Shown here: positions 41,035-50,950 of the stretch, piece by piece | How positions within the stretch are numbered: position 1 is the stretch's first letter | Layout: every line of letters starts with the position of its first letter | DNA from: Candidatus Scotarchaeum otlingeri | Lineage (GTDB): Archaea > Thermoproteota > Nitrososphaeria > Geothermarchaeales > JDFR-13 | Direction of reading: 5' to 3' | Length of the DNA: 64,000 nucleotides | NCBI GenBank assembly: GCA_002011075.2 | Contig: MTMA02000006.1 | Location: forward strand, 1,604,599-1,668,598 | Made by a program: the position numbers and the translations under genes | Notes under the pieces: model-generated | What the model saw: the letters and a program-made list of their open reading frames with translations, nothing else | Databases searched by the model: none | What the model was told of the DNA's origin: nothing

Positions 41035-42186
41035 ATGTATGCAGCTTCGTTAAGAAAAATAAAAAAATATAAACAGTTTGATTCAATGGATCTAATAATA
41101 GTTGAGGCTTTAGGAAAATATGGTCCTAGAAATATACTGAAAATCGCTAATTACTTAGGATTGGCAGAGTCAACACTTAGATATCGTATAAACAATATGA
41201 TAAAGAGAAAGCTTCTTAAATTACACACAAATGTTTACCACACATCTCTCGGGCTTAAAAAGGTATTAATATTCGCTGATATTGATAAAATGTACAGCAC
41301 ATTAATAGAAAAATTCATGACTATAAACGATTTCTGGGCATTTATATCTAGAATACATGGACTGAAAGAAGGGATACATGCGCTATATACGGTGCCTATA
41401 AGATATGTAAATAAACTTAATGAATATCTTGAAGCACTGGCTAGCCACAACATTATAAGAACGTACGAAATATACTATTCTACATGTTTTCATAGAGTCA
41501 ATCCTACAATGACATGGTTTGATTTAAAAATTAATGATTGGAGATTTGATTGGCAAGGACTTATTAAAGAAATTGAAATCAGTAGTACGTATTTGCCTTA
41601 TACATTGCGTGATCCTGCTGATTTTCCTATTTTGGCTGATGAGATGGATGTTTTTATATTAAAGGAATTAGAGAAGAATGCCATTGTCTCTTTTAGGGAG
41701 ATCGCTAAAAAAACAGGGACTACGCCGCAGAATATTTATTACCATTATCATCATCATATTGTTGCAAACAGGTTAATTGAAGATTTTCAGATATATCTAA
41801 GAAAGTATGATCCTATGTGTAGTGTTTTGCCATACTTTATCATCGATTTTCATGATAAAGATATTTTTGCTAAGGTAGCTAATTCGTTGAGGAATAAGCC
41901 TTTTGTGGAGGTTTTAGGAAAGATTTTAGGTCGTAATACTTTGTTTATCTCGGCTAATTTACCTCTGAATGAATTTGTGAATATGTTGAATACTTTGAAT
42001 GAAATGGTTGCGCTTGGTTATATCAATGAATATAGGTATTATCTCTCCTATCCTCTTGAGGGTGGTAGACGGCAAACGATACCTTATAAGAACTTTGTCA
42101 ATGGTTCGTGGATGTATCATCACGATGAGTATATGAGAGAATTGGAGGATCTATATAAAAAAGTAAAAACAGAACTTAAGTCTTAA
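41035..42186 (+). CDS. Transcriptional regulator with two Lrp-like HTH/effector modules
   Basis: HTH1 LKIANYLGLAESTLRYRINNMIKRKLLK; HTH2 FREIAKKTGTTPQNIYYHYHHHIVANRLI. Confidence 0.75.
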   Translation: MYAASLRKIKKYKQFDSMDLIIVEALGKYGPRNILKIANYLGLAESTLRYRINNMIKRKLLKLHTNVYHTSLGLKKVLIFADIDKMYSTLIEKFMTINDFWAFISRIHGLKEGIHALYTVPIRYVNKLNEYLEALASHNIIRTYEIYYSTCFHRVNPTMTWFDLKINDWRFDWQGLIKEIEISSTYLPYTLRDPADFPILADEMDVFILKELEKNAIVSFREIAKKTGTTPQNIYYHYHHHIVANRLIEDFQIYLRKYDPMCSVLPYFIIDFHDKDIFAKVANSLRNKPFVEVLGKILGRNTLFISANLPLNEFVNMLNTLNEMVALGYINEYRYYLSYPLEGGRRQTIPYKNFVNGSWMYHHDEYMRELEDLYKKVKTELKS

Positions 42187-42381
42187 ATTATTTACCAATA
42201 TTCTTTTATAATACACTCAATTAAAAATATTAGAAAATATATAAGGTGGACCTTAGGAGCCTAAAAAGGCCGTTATAGGTACTTTTTCTTTCCGTACTTC
42301 TATGTTCACGGAGGAGACAATAGGATATAGTAATGATAGTTTAATTATACAGTTGCATTATTTATTTTTTGGTGATATTAT

Positions 42382-44130
42382 TTGAAAAAGCATAAAATTA
42401 TTCTAGTTGTAACTATATTAATAATACTTTTAGCTGGATTTGGTGTACAAACATATATCACTGGGATATGGTCAAGCTGGGTTGACTATAGATCACCGTT
42501 ATCCGGATTCGTTGTGGCTGGTGATGACTGGTCTAGTTCTGCCATTGGTAATCGCGTCATTATTATACTTATAGATGGGGCCCGGCCTGATGTAGTCGAT
42601 GAATACTCATCAAAAGGCGTATATCAATTTATTAGGCAAAATGGTGTTTTGTTTAGCAATGCTTATGCCGTTACCCCCACTTATTCTGTACCTGCTAGAG
42701 CCGCTATATCAACAGGATTACCACACGAACTCTCCGGAGTATCCAGTAACTGGTATGATGCTGGAACGCTCGAGATTCCAAGTATTTTTTCACTGGCGCA
42801 TAACAGGGGATTATATGTAGCAGCTATAGGCGACGGGTCCATAGAAACATTATTCGGTGACTATTTAGATGTATATATAGAAATCGAGGAGAAAGAGGGA
42901 CATATGTATGATTCTATAAATGCGGCGATAGAGCTCCTTGATAGTAATAATCCTCCTAATTTACTATGGATAGGATTAGCAGATGTCGATCATTATGGGC
43001 ACCTATACGGTGCTAAATCTAGTGAATATAAGTCTGCGGTTGAGGAGGCCGGCACTCTTATCGAGGATTTTATTCAGTTTTTGATGGATAAGAATATATT
43101 TGATGATACTCTGCTGGTGGTTGTGAGTGACCATGGGCATCTTGACAGAGGGGGACATGGTGGAGAAGAAGAAGTCGTAAAACGGATTTACTTAGGTCTG
43201 GTAGGAGGGGGAGTAAAACAAAACTTGGAGATAGTTGAAAGTGTTTATCAAATGAGTATTGCCCCGACAATATTAGCTTATTTAGGCCTTTCACCTAATT
43301 TGATAGCTTATTCACCGCCACTTCATAAAGCCTTTATGGACGAATATCAAGAAATATTTTCTAGGTATTCGTCTAGGCTTATCGAAATATATTTAGATGC
43401 ATTATATTATTTAATGCAGGAATATGACATAGACCCTATATTATATCAAGATAAGCTAGACCAAGTTTTAGAGTACAAAAATCTTATATCGAACAGCATT
43501 TTAAATAAAGACTTCGTTCAAGCATTGAACTATTCATCACATGCTTATTCTAATTTAGAAGATATTTATGGAGAGATACGTAACTCAATAATCACGAGGA
43601 CATCGGCTATACGATATTCCTTAATAAGTGTTATAGGTGTTATTTCTGTCTTGCTTCTTTATATCAGTTATAAATTGCTGCTAGGACGACAGTTAATAAT
43701 ACCATTTACATCCGCAGTTATTATTTCAGCTGTATTTTGGACCATGTTCATAGGGCTATTTGGCTATTCGACATCGATGTCTGCTATTAATGTACTTGAA
43801 GACTATATAACTGCGGTCATGTTTTCTACATTACTAGCAGTAATAATTGGAGCGGTCGTTGCATCTATATGGCTAAGAAAAATTCTTATGTATGTAGATA
43901 AGTGGTTCATCATAGTTTCAGTATATTTAATAACTATACTTATTGCAATGATTATTCTCAGTATACCTACTATGATCATGATATTTCAGTATGGATATAA
44001 AGTGATATTCCCGTTTCCCAATTGGACGATTGGATATCTATATTACACATCTGTTCTTTCCATAATGTTTATGATGCTGTTTAACTGGATTATAGCAGTT
44101 ATATTGGTTGTATTTTTATATAAAAAGTAG
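42382..44130 (+). CDS. Membrane-anchored alkaline phosphatase-superfamily phosphodiesterase/sulfatase-like protein
   Basis: IILIDGARPDVVDEY; NAYAVTPTYSVPARAAISTGLPHELSG; GLADVDHYGHLYG; VVSDHGHLDRGGHGGEEE; C-terminal TM helices. TTG start. Confidence 0.85.
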   Translation: MKKHKIILVVTILIILLAGFGVQTYITGIWSSWVDYRSPLSGFVVAGDDWSSSAIGNRVIIILIDGARPDVVDEYSSKGVYQFIRQNGVLFSNAYAVTPTYSVPARAAISTGLPHELSGVSSNWYDAGTLEIPSIFSLAHNRGLYVAAIGDGSIETLFGDYLDVYIEIEEKEGHMYDSINAAIELLDSNNPPNLLWIGLADVDHYGHLYGAKSSEYKSAVEEAGTLIEDFIQFLMDKNIFDDTLLVVVSDHGHLDRGGHGGEEEVVKRIYLGLVGGGVKQNLEIVESVYQMSIAPTILAYLGLSPNLIAYSPPLHKAFMDEYQEIFSRYSSRLIEIYLDALYYLMQEYDIDPILYQDKLDQVLEYKNLISNSILNKDFVQALNYSSHAYSNLEDIYGEIRNSIITRTSAIRYSLISVIGVISVLLLYISYKLLLGRQLIIPFTSAVIISAVFWTMFIGLFGYSTSMSAINVLEDYITAVMFSTLLAVIIGAVVASIWLRKILMYVDKWFIIVSVYLITILIAMIILSIPTMIMIFQYGYKVIFPFPNWTIGYLYYTSVLSIMFMMLFNWIIAVILVVFLYKK

Positions 44131-44143
44131 CTTCCTATATTCT

Positions 44144-46570
44144 TCAACTTTTTCTCTTAATCTCAGGAGTATATCTCTTCATCAGCAGACTCCATGATGT
44201 TACAGATACCGAGCTGAGAGCCATAGCTATACCTGCTAATGCAGGATATAGAAGGCCCATAGCGGCTATAGGTATTAGAATCGTATTATATATAAATGCC
44301 CAAAACAGATTTTCTTTGACCTGTCTGATCGTCCTTTTGCTCAACTGTATAGCCGCCACAACGTCTCTAAGGTCATCTCTTATCAGAATAATATCTCCAG
44401 CCTCAATAGCTATATCTGTCCCGCTTCCTATAGCGAAACCTACATCAGCTTGAGTTAAGGCAGGTGCATCATTTACACCATCCCCAACCATTCCAACTTT
44501 ATAACCTTGTTCCTGCAGCTTCTTTAATTCTTTTGCTTTAGCTCCCGGTAGCACATTTGCGAGGACCATATCGATACTCAACATTCTACCCACTGCTTTA
44601 GCTGTCCTTTCATTATCTCCCGTTATCATCCCTACTTTAATGCCCATTCTTCTAACTTCCTCGAGCGCTATCTTAGCTTCAGGCCGCGGTGTATCCATAA
44701 TACCTACAAGTCCGACAAGTTTATTGTTTAAGGCTATGGCAACAACCGTTTTACCTTGCTCCATTAGTTCATTAGCGATTCTCTCATGCCCATTCATGTC
44801 TACTCCTTCTTCCTTTAGTAGTCTAAGGCTACCTATAAGTATACTGTGTCCATTGTAAGATGCCCATGCGCCTTTTCCTGGTATTGAAATGAAGTCATCA
44901 GGCTCTTCGATCTTTATGCCCTTTTCATCTGCTGCCTTCATTATCGCTTTAGCTAATGGATGCTCAGAGTTTTTTTCAGCGATAGCAGCTAACCGTAATA
45001 TTTCATTTGCAGCATCTTTACCGCCATTAGTGGATATGTCAAGTGTAATTAAGGGTACAACATCAGTGACCTCTGGGCTACCTTTAGTTAATGTTCCTGT
45101 TTTATCAAATATTAGTACGTCTAATTTACCAGCTAATTCTAGGGCCTCTCCACTTTTTATTATTGTTCCATATTCAGCGCCTTTACCCATACCTACCATT
45201 ACAGCCGTGGGTGTTGCTAATCCCAATGCACATGGACAAGCTACTACCAAAACTGCAACCATATTTATTAATGCTTTTGAGATTGGTGCTCCTAAGAAAA
45301 AGTACCATACGCTGAATGTAGCAATAGCTATACCTATTACTAGGAGAGCAAATCTTCCAGCTACCATATCCACTATTTTTTGTATAGGAGGCTTACTGCT
45401 TACTGCCTCTTCCACAAGTTTAACTACTTGGGCTAAAAAAGTATCATTGCCTATTTTAGTGGCTTTTATTTTTAGTGCTCCTTCTCTATTCACTGTACCT
45501 CCTATAACTTCGTCTCCTGGCTTCTTCTCTACAGGTATTGATTCGCCTGTGACCATGGATTCATCGACAGCTGAGTGACCCTCTATTACGATGCCATCTG
45601 TAGGAATCTTTTCTCCGGGTCTAACAAACATTATATCTCCGACTTGTATTAATTCTATAGGAACCTCTTTTTCTCGGCCGTCTATGAGTAATGTAGCTCT
45701 TTTAGGTCTTAGTTCAAGGAGTTTTTTGATGACTGCCGATGTTTTGCCTTTTGTTTTGGTTTCAAGGTATTTACCGAGTAATACAAAAGAAATAACTACC
45801 GCCGAGACATCGAAATATAAGTATTGCCATTGCGGTAGAGGAAAGGTGTACCAAACACTCATTACATATGCCGCTGTAGTTCCAATAGAAACTAGCGTAT
45901 CCATGGTCGCCGTATACATTTTAGCGGCGCTATATGCACCTTTATAAAAAGGAAAGCCTACATAAAACTGTACTATACCAGTAAATAAGATAAGGATAAT
46001 TCCTGCCATGAGAGTATTCGCATATGGCAGGAAGCTAAATATCTCAGGATAATTATATAGTACTATTATTGTTGATAATAATAATCCTAATGCAACTGAT
46101 TTTTTTAATTTCTTGGCTTGAAGTTCTTCTGCAGTCAATGCGAATTCTTCGCTTAGCACCTCCAATCCATAGTCTGCAATAACTTTTTTTATGTCAACTA
46201 GAGATACTAGTGTGGGGTTATACTCTAGTTTAATCATATTACCAACATAATTTACAGACACATTTCTAATTCCATCTAATTCCCTGAGTTTATCTTCAAG
46301 TAAGTTTGCATCTATCTGGTCCTTTAGACCGCTAATCCTGATCGTTATTCTTTCATAAACAACGTCATAACCTGCGGCCCGCACAGCCTCCTCGATTTTA
46401 TCTAGGCTAACTATCTTTGGATCGAACGTAACCATTGCTTTTTCTGATGCAAAACTTACTTCAGCTTTTTCAACACCTTTTAATTTGTTTATATTGTTCT
46501 CTATCGTTGTTGCGCATCCTGCGCAATGCATTCCCCCTATTTGTAACACTATTCTCTTTTTTTCTGTCAT
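44144..46570 (-). CDS. copA: Copper-translocating P1B-type ATPase
   Basis: [15 protein letters not shown] domain; [19 protein letters not shown] (CPC); [38 protein letters not shown]. Confidence 0.97.
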   Translation of the reverse strand: MTEKKRIVLQIGGMHCAGCATTIENNINKLKGVEKAEVSFASEKAMVTFDPKIVSLDKIEEAVRAAGYDVVYERITIRISGLKDQIDANLLEDKLRELDGIRNVSVNYVGNMIKLEYNPTLVSLVDIKKVIADYGLEVLSEEFALTAEELQAKKLKKSVALGLLLSTIIVLYNYPEIFSFLPYANTLMAGIILILFTGIVQFYVGFPFYKGAYSAAKMYTATMDTLVSIGTTAAYVMSVWYTFPLPQWQYLYFDVSAVVISFVLLGKYLETKTKGKTSAVIKKLLELRPKRATLLIDGREKEVPIELIQVGDIMFVRPGEKIPTDGIVIEGHSAVDESMVTGESIPVEKKPGDEVIGGTVNREGALKIKATKIGNDTFLAQVVKLVEEAVSSKPPIQKIVDMVAGRFALLVIGIAIATFSVWYFFLGAPISKALINMVAVLVVACPCALGLATPTAVMVGMGKGAEYGTIIKSGEALELAGKLDVLIFDKTGTLTKGSPEVTDVVPLITLDISTNGGKDAANEILRLAAIAEKNSEHPLAKAIMKAADEKGIKIEEPDDFISIPGKGAWASYNGHSILIGSLRLLKEEGVDMNGHERIANELMEQGKTVVAIALNNKLVGLVGIMDTPRPEAKIALEEVRRMGIKVGMITGDNERTAKAVGRMLSIDMVLANVLPGAKAKELKKLQEQGYKVGMVGDGVNDAPALTQADVGFAIGSGTDIAIEAGDIILIRDDLRDVVAAIQLSKRTIRQVKENLFWAFIYNTILIPIAAMGLLYPALAGIAMALSSVSVTSWSLLMKRYTPEIKRKS

Positions 46571-46629
46571 TCTTCATCGCCTCCCTTTATGAACAAAAAA
46601 GAGGGGGTATATGGATTTTATTCTATAAT

Positions 46630-46794
46630 CTAATGGCCGTGATGATGCTTAGAATGTAGATATTTATGAGGGTTTTTATCAAACTCTGCTTTACAATGTC
46701 CACAGCAAAAATAATATTTTTTACCCTCAAATTCGCTGATATATGTTGTTTTACTCTCATCTACTTCCATACCACATACTGGGTCTATTGCCAT
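46630..46794 (-). CDS. YHS/TRASH-like small metal-binding protein, 54 aa (absent from the ORF track)
   Basis: Manual translation: MAIDPVCGMEVDESKTTYISEFEGKKYYFCCGHCKAEFDKNPHKYLHSKHHHGH*; DPVCGM and CCGHC. Confidence 0.9.
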   Translation of the reverse strand: MAIDPVCGMEVDESKTTYISEFEGKKYYFCCGHCKAEFDKNPHKYLHSKHHHGH

Positions 46795-46844
46795 CTTATA
46801 TCACCATACCTTTTAATCTACTTATTATGATATGAAGCTTATTT

Positions 46845-46859
46845 TTTCCATTTTGGAAA
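46845..46859. promoter_or_regulatory. Inverted repeat TTTCCA-TTT-TGGAAA in the divergent copper-locus promoter region
   Basis: 6-bp perfect arms between the YHS gene (-) and HTH gene (+). Confidence 0.4.
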
Positions 46860-46927
46860 GGCATCAATCTGTTAATTTGCTTAGAATCTATTAATTAAAA
46901 ATTTCATTAATAATTTAGGGGTGTGGT

Positions 46928-47689
46928 TTGAGGAAAGATGTCTTCGATGCTATCGGGAATCCGGTTAGAAGAAAAATACTTCTTTTGTTAGATAAAAAGG
47001 CAATGAGTTATAAAGAGCTGACGAGTGAGCTTAATATAAGCATTGGGAGTTTATATTATCATTTGAATTATTTAAGGCCATTTCTTATTCAGGATCAAGA
47101 AAGAAAGTTTATGTTAAATGAAGAAGGGAGAGCCCTTGTTAGGGACCTTATAACCGGCAGAGTTGGAGAACAAATGCCTACCAAAATAAATAAACTTATC
47201 GATATAATCACTTTACATCCAATATTAGTTATAACCAGATTCAATCTGTTTTTCTCTATCATTTTGGGAGGATTATTACTTTTAATTGAGTATTCAATGC
47301 TCGATTCGACTAGAACATCCATTTTTCTAACTATGCCATATATCAATATCGAGACCCCTGTATTGATACCTCTGTATTATGGTATAACTCTATTAATTAT
47401 AGCATTAACAGTCATTGTATTATCAGTATTTTATGGTAGAAATGTAGGTTACATTAATTTATTACTACATATTCCATTAGCAATTTTTCCTATAACTCTC
47501 TACGCATATATATCCATCTTTACTTTTTGGCCTTATGGATTAAAAGAGATCTTATATTATCCCTTTACATTGTGGTTTATAGGATTACTCGCACGAATCC
47601 TTAAGGATATCTCTGGTGTTAATTATATCTATAGCTTGGTATTTGGGTTGATATTGAGTTATATATCTCTTATATCTATCTTCTTCTAG
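46928..47689 (+). CDS. ArsR-like winged-helix protein with C-terminal multi-TM domain
   Basis: DAIGNPVRRKILLLLDKKAMSYKELTSELNISIGSLYYHLNYL, then about five hydrophobic segments. Confidence 0.85.
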   Translation: MRKDVFDAIGNPVRRKILLLLDKKAMSYKELTSELNISIGSLYYHLNYLRPFLIQDQERKFMLNEEGRALVRDLITGRVGEQMPTKINKLIDIITLHPILVITRFNLFFSIILGGLLLLIEYSMLDSTRTSIFLTMPYINIETPVLIPLYYGITLLIIALTVIVLSVFYGRNVGYINLLLHIPLAIFPITLYAYISIFTFWPYGLKEILYYPFTLWFIGLLARILKDISGVNYIYSLVFGLILSYISLISIFF

Positions 47690-47758
47690 CCAAAAATTAT
47701 TACTTATTTGCATCTCGATATGTACATGTAATAAACTTATAATGGAAAAATAATTTAG

Positions 47759-48361
47759 TTGCTAAATTTAATTATGATATTTAGGATGAGTATAAATCTT
47801 GATAAGATAGATTTTGAAATTCTAAAGATTTTGATGGAAGATTCAAGGACTCCGATAACCCTAATAGCTAAAAAACTAGAAATTAGTAGACCTACAGTTA
47901 GACAACGGATAAGAAAATTAAAGAAAATGGGGATAATACAGAAATTTACAATTACAATAAATGAGAATATAGGAGGAAACATAAGGACCATCATAGGCTT
48001 CAAAGCGCACGATGTAAATGAATTGATAAATATTATTAAGAATAGAGATGAGATTACAGAGATATATATCACCGGGGGTGAGCGCAATATAATTTGTAAA
48101 GCCGTGTTTCCCGATACCTCCAGCCTAAAGGATTTTATCATGGAGTTCCTTGAAAAAAATATACCTATTGACGTATCCATTATTCTTGAAACGGTTAAGA
48201 AAGAAACGGGTGTTATATCACAGTCTATATTTCAATTAAGATGTGACTATTGTGGTAAAGAGATAAAGGATAAGCCCTATACACATGTATTATATAATAG
48301 AACATTTAATTTTTGTTGCCCCACCTGTCTACGTGATTTTAAAAGAATAAGGGAATTCTGA
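47759..48361 (+). CDS. Lrp/AsnC-type regulator with C-terminal TRASH domain (copper-responsive regulator-like)
   Basis: TLIAKKLEISRPTVRQRIRKLKKMGIIQKF; C-terminal CDYCGKEIKDKPYTHVLYNRTFNFCCPTCLRDFKR. Confidence 0.9.
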   Translation: MLNLIMIFRMSINLDKIDFEILKILMEDSRTPITLIAKKLEISRPTVRQRIRKLKKMGIIQKFTITINENIGGNIRTIIGFKAHDVNELINIIKNRDEITEIYITGGERNIICKAVFPDTSSLKDFIMEFLEKNIPIDVSIILETVKKETGVISQSIFQLRCDYCGKEIKDKPYTHVLYNRTFNFCCPTCLRDFKRIREF

Positions 48362-48365
48362 TGCT

Positions 48366-48941
48366 CTATTCAGAAAGTTCATTGCCCTTTATTCTTTTTA
48401 ATATCCAGTCTTCTAAAATTATTTCGTTTGTATTGCCTACTGCCCGCTTTTTCACAATACCACGTTCTATAAGTCTAGTTATAATTCTATGAGTTTTTAA
48501 TCTAGTATACCCTGTTTCCCAGCGAATATCTTTTTGATACATTTTTCCATTATTTTTAATTAATAGCTCTAACACCCGTCTTTCATCGTTCTTTAGAACT
48601 TTCAAAATATCATTAAGTAAATCCATTGGTTGTGGCTTTACCGACCTTTGTTCAAAGATCTGCTTATCACTGGGCTCTGGTGATTTTCTAGTAATAACAT
48701 TGTATAATATGCCGAATACTCCTACTAAGGTAATTATTAAAAAGGAAAATGTTAGTATCCAAATGTAAATAGGTACATGTAAATTCCATGAATGTGCACC
48801 CATCATACGACGCATCATCTCCTCCATTCCACCCATAAAGGAGGAGGAAGCCGTATGCATGCCAATAAGATATATGGAAATCAGGAAACCGAAAATACCC
48901 ACTGCAAATACCAATATTAACGCTAAATCTCTATTTTCCAT
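48366..48941 (-). CDS. Two-TM membrane-anchored winged-helix protein with Met-rich external loop
   Basis: TM1 LALILVFAVGIFGFLISIYLIGM; SFMGGMEEMMRRMMGAH loop; TM2; C-terminal HTH YQKDIRWETGYTRLKTHRIITRLIERGIVKK. Confidence 0.8.
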   Translation of the reverse strand: MENRDLALILVFAVGIFGFLISIYLIGMHTASSSFMGGMEEMMRRMMGAHSWNLHVPIYIWILTFSFLIITLVGVFGILYNVITRKSPEPSDKQIFEQRSVKPQPMDLLNDILKVLKNDERRVLELLIKNNGKMYQKDIRWETGYTRLKTHRIITRLIERGIVKKRAVGNTNEIILEDWILKRIKGNELSE

Positions 48942-49006
48942 CGAATCATAACCCCGAATTATAAGATATAACTATAAATTTATATCTAATGGTATTTTGG
49001 TATTTG

Positions 49007-49840
49007 CTAGCCGTATATCTTTTTATATAAGAATTTTATCAAATCATCGTATGATATAGGAATTTTCTTATCAAGCTTTCCAGTAAGTGTTTTATAAATT
49101 TTCACGATTAATGGAAGCTCCAATCCTACTTCAGCTAATAATTTCTCATTGATAATAATGTCTCTGGGTTCCCCAGCTGTCACCCCATTTTGCTTCATAA
49201 CTATTATATAATCGGCCAGACCCATAATCATATTTGTATCATGCCAAGTATATATAACACTACCACCATGTCGTACGAAATCTTTGATTGTTTCTATTAT
49301 CTTTAATAAATTATTATATGAAAGTTCGGAGAACGGCTCGTCAAATAACAATACAGAAGGGTCTGTTGAGAGAGCTGATGCTACTGCAACCCTTTTTTTC
49401 TCGCCACCGCTTAATTGATAAGGAGCTTTATAAAGTAGGTGGGTAATGTCTAATTTTTTAGCTAATCTAAATATCTTATCTTCTATCTCGTTATTATTTA
49501 ATCCTAGTTGTCGAGGGCCAAATGCAATTTCGTCATATACTGTCGATGTTATAAGTTGATCTTCCGGTGTCTGAAATACTATAGATACTTCTTTTCTAAA
49601 ATTTTGATACTTGTCGATCTCTGTACCTCTAAATAAAACTTTTCCTCTTGATGGTTTCAACAATCCAGCTAATATTAGAAGCAATGTTGTTTTCCCGGAT
49701 CCATTAGGACCGATTAAAGCAGTTATTTTCCCTGTGGGTATATTGAGTGATATATCTGTAAGAGCTATCGTGCCATCGGGGTAGATATACTTGATATTTT
49801 TACATATGTAAAGCATCTTACTTAACATCATCTTACACAT
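49007..49840 (-). CDS. cbiO: Energy-coupling factor ABC transporter ATP-binding protein (Ni/Co type)
   Basis: ALIGPNGSGKTTLLLILAGLLKP; YQLSGGEKKRVAVASALSTDPSVLLFDEPF. Confidence 0.93.
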   Translation of the reverse strand: MCKMMLSKMLYICKNIKYIYPDGTIALTDISLNIPTGKITALIGPNGSGKTTLLLILAGLLKPSRGKVLFRGTEIDKYQNFRKEVSIVFQTPEDQLITSTVYDEIAFGPRQLGLNNNEIEDKIFRLAKKLDITHLLYKAPYQLSGGEKKRVAVASALSTDPSVLLFDEPFSELSYNNLLKIIETIKDFVRHGGSVIYTWHDTNMIMGLADYIIVMKQNGVTAGEPRDIIINEKLLAEVGLELPLIVKIYKTLTGKLDKKIPISYDDLIKFLYKKIYG

Positions 49841-50639
49841 TCACTCCAGATAATAGGATAATAGAGTATATTACAATTGAAATGATAATTAAAAACATAA
49901 TATCATATTTTGTATATCTGCAGGTTTCCAAGAAGTTTTTCTCGATGTAGAGTTTTCTGGCGGATAGTGTTAATTGTAAACGAAAAGCTCGGTTATATCC
50001 TTTTATAATTATTTCACCCAAGGCTGTTGAAAGTAAATACCATATTAATTTTAAGTCGATATTTCGGTATATTACCCTTGATTTTCTTCCTATCAAGATC
50101 TTGGTAAGTTCCCTTAACATAATGGGAATAAAAATGATTGTTAGTATGAGTATATCCACCCATTTTTTAGGCATCCCTATCCTTATTAGTGTATATTCTA
50201 ACTTCTGGATCCCCATTATGTATATAATTAAGACTAAAATTCCTGAGGATACAGAGGTTCTAAGTAATAAAGGAAGGAGGCCCTTCGCCTTATCTAATAG
50301 TAGAATAGATAACGTTATTGATTTTTTTGTAATAAGTATTTGATAAGTATACATGGGTAAATAGATAAAGGAGACAAATATTGACGTTATAAGAATGATT
50401 TTTAGTAGATATAGAAGATCCATCCGATGAAAAATTGCTAGCGAAATTAATGTAATTAATGATAATATAGGTGCTATGATACCTATAGAAAGCGAAGTAA
50501 CAATAGAAAATGCCATCAATGACACTAAAAGTATGTTAGGGTTCAATTTCGACTTGTAGTGAGGGCTATCATATATTTTCCTGAAAATATCAGAAAAGGA
50601 AATAAGAAAATCAACTTGTGTAATTTTTATATATTTCAT
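49833..50639 (-). CDS. cbiQ: ECF transporter transmembrane protein
   Basis: Multi-TM; operon position; charged coupling-type segment IGRKSRVIYRNIDLK. Confidence 0.85.
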   Translation of the reverse strand: MKYIKITQVDFLISFSDIFRKIYDSPHYKSKLNPNILLVSLMAFSIVTSLSIGIIAPILSLITLISLAIFHRMDLLYLLKIILITSIFVSFIYLPMYTYQILITKKSITLSILLLDKAKGLLPLLLRTSVSSGILVLIIYIMGIQKLEYTLIRIGMPKKWVDILILTIIFIPIMLRELTKILIGRKSRVIYRNIDLKLIWYLLSTALGEIIIKGYNRAFRLQLTLSARKLYIEKNFLETCRYTKYDIMFLIIISIVIYSIILLSGVNV

Positions 50640-50950
50640 TTTGTCTCCGACTCATCTTCTTTTATGTATATTCGAGATGCCGATATCACAGTCCCAATTA
50701 GGATTATGATTAAAACTCCAACCGCGCCCGACAACATATATCCAAGTATTGATGGTAGCCCTGGAAAAGTATAATCAGCAAAAGGCGTCCAGAAAAACTC
50801 ATATGAAGATTCATTTAGACCTAGCTTCTCAGCGGCGATATCTAAAGGTTCATGATAGCCCACCCAATCGGCCAGTATAATTCCAAAAATAGGGCTAATA
50901 AGAAGACAGATTATAACGAATAACAATGATCTTCTACTCAATCTTCCCAT
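50636..50950 (-). CDS. PDGLE-domain/CbiN-like component
   Basis: HEPLDIAAEKLGLNE...PFADYTFPGLPSILGYMLSGAVGVLIIILIG. Confidence 0.85.
   Translation of the reverse strand: MGRLSRRSLLFVIICLLISPIFGIILADWVGYHEPLDIAAEKLGLNESSYEFFWTPFADYTFPGLPSILGYMLSGAVGVLIIILIGTVISASRIYIKEDESETK

Noticed and set aside
40754-41086. 110-aa minus-strand ORF overlapping the small peptide gene
   Set aside because: The plus-strand ORF has an SD, signal-like N-terminus and following T-rich tract; the minus ORF lacks these. Kept only as the alternative reading.
42240-42300. Short symmetric TTAGG-AG-CCTAA sequence after the regulator
   Set aside because: Arms only 5 bp and no clear T-tract; too weak to call a terminator or operator.
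44889-45578. 229-aa plus-strand ORF
   Set aside because: Antisense to the clear copA CDS; low-complexity Ser/Ala/Ile composition typical of an opposite-strand shadow ORF.
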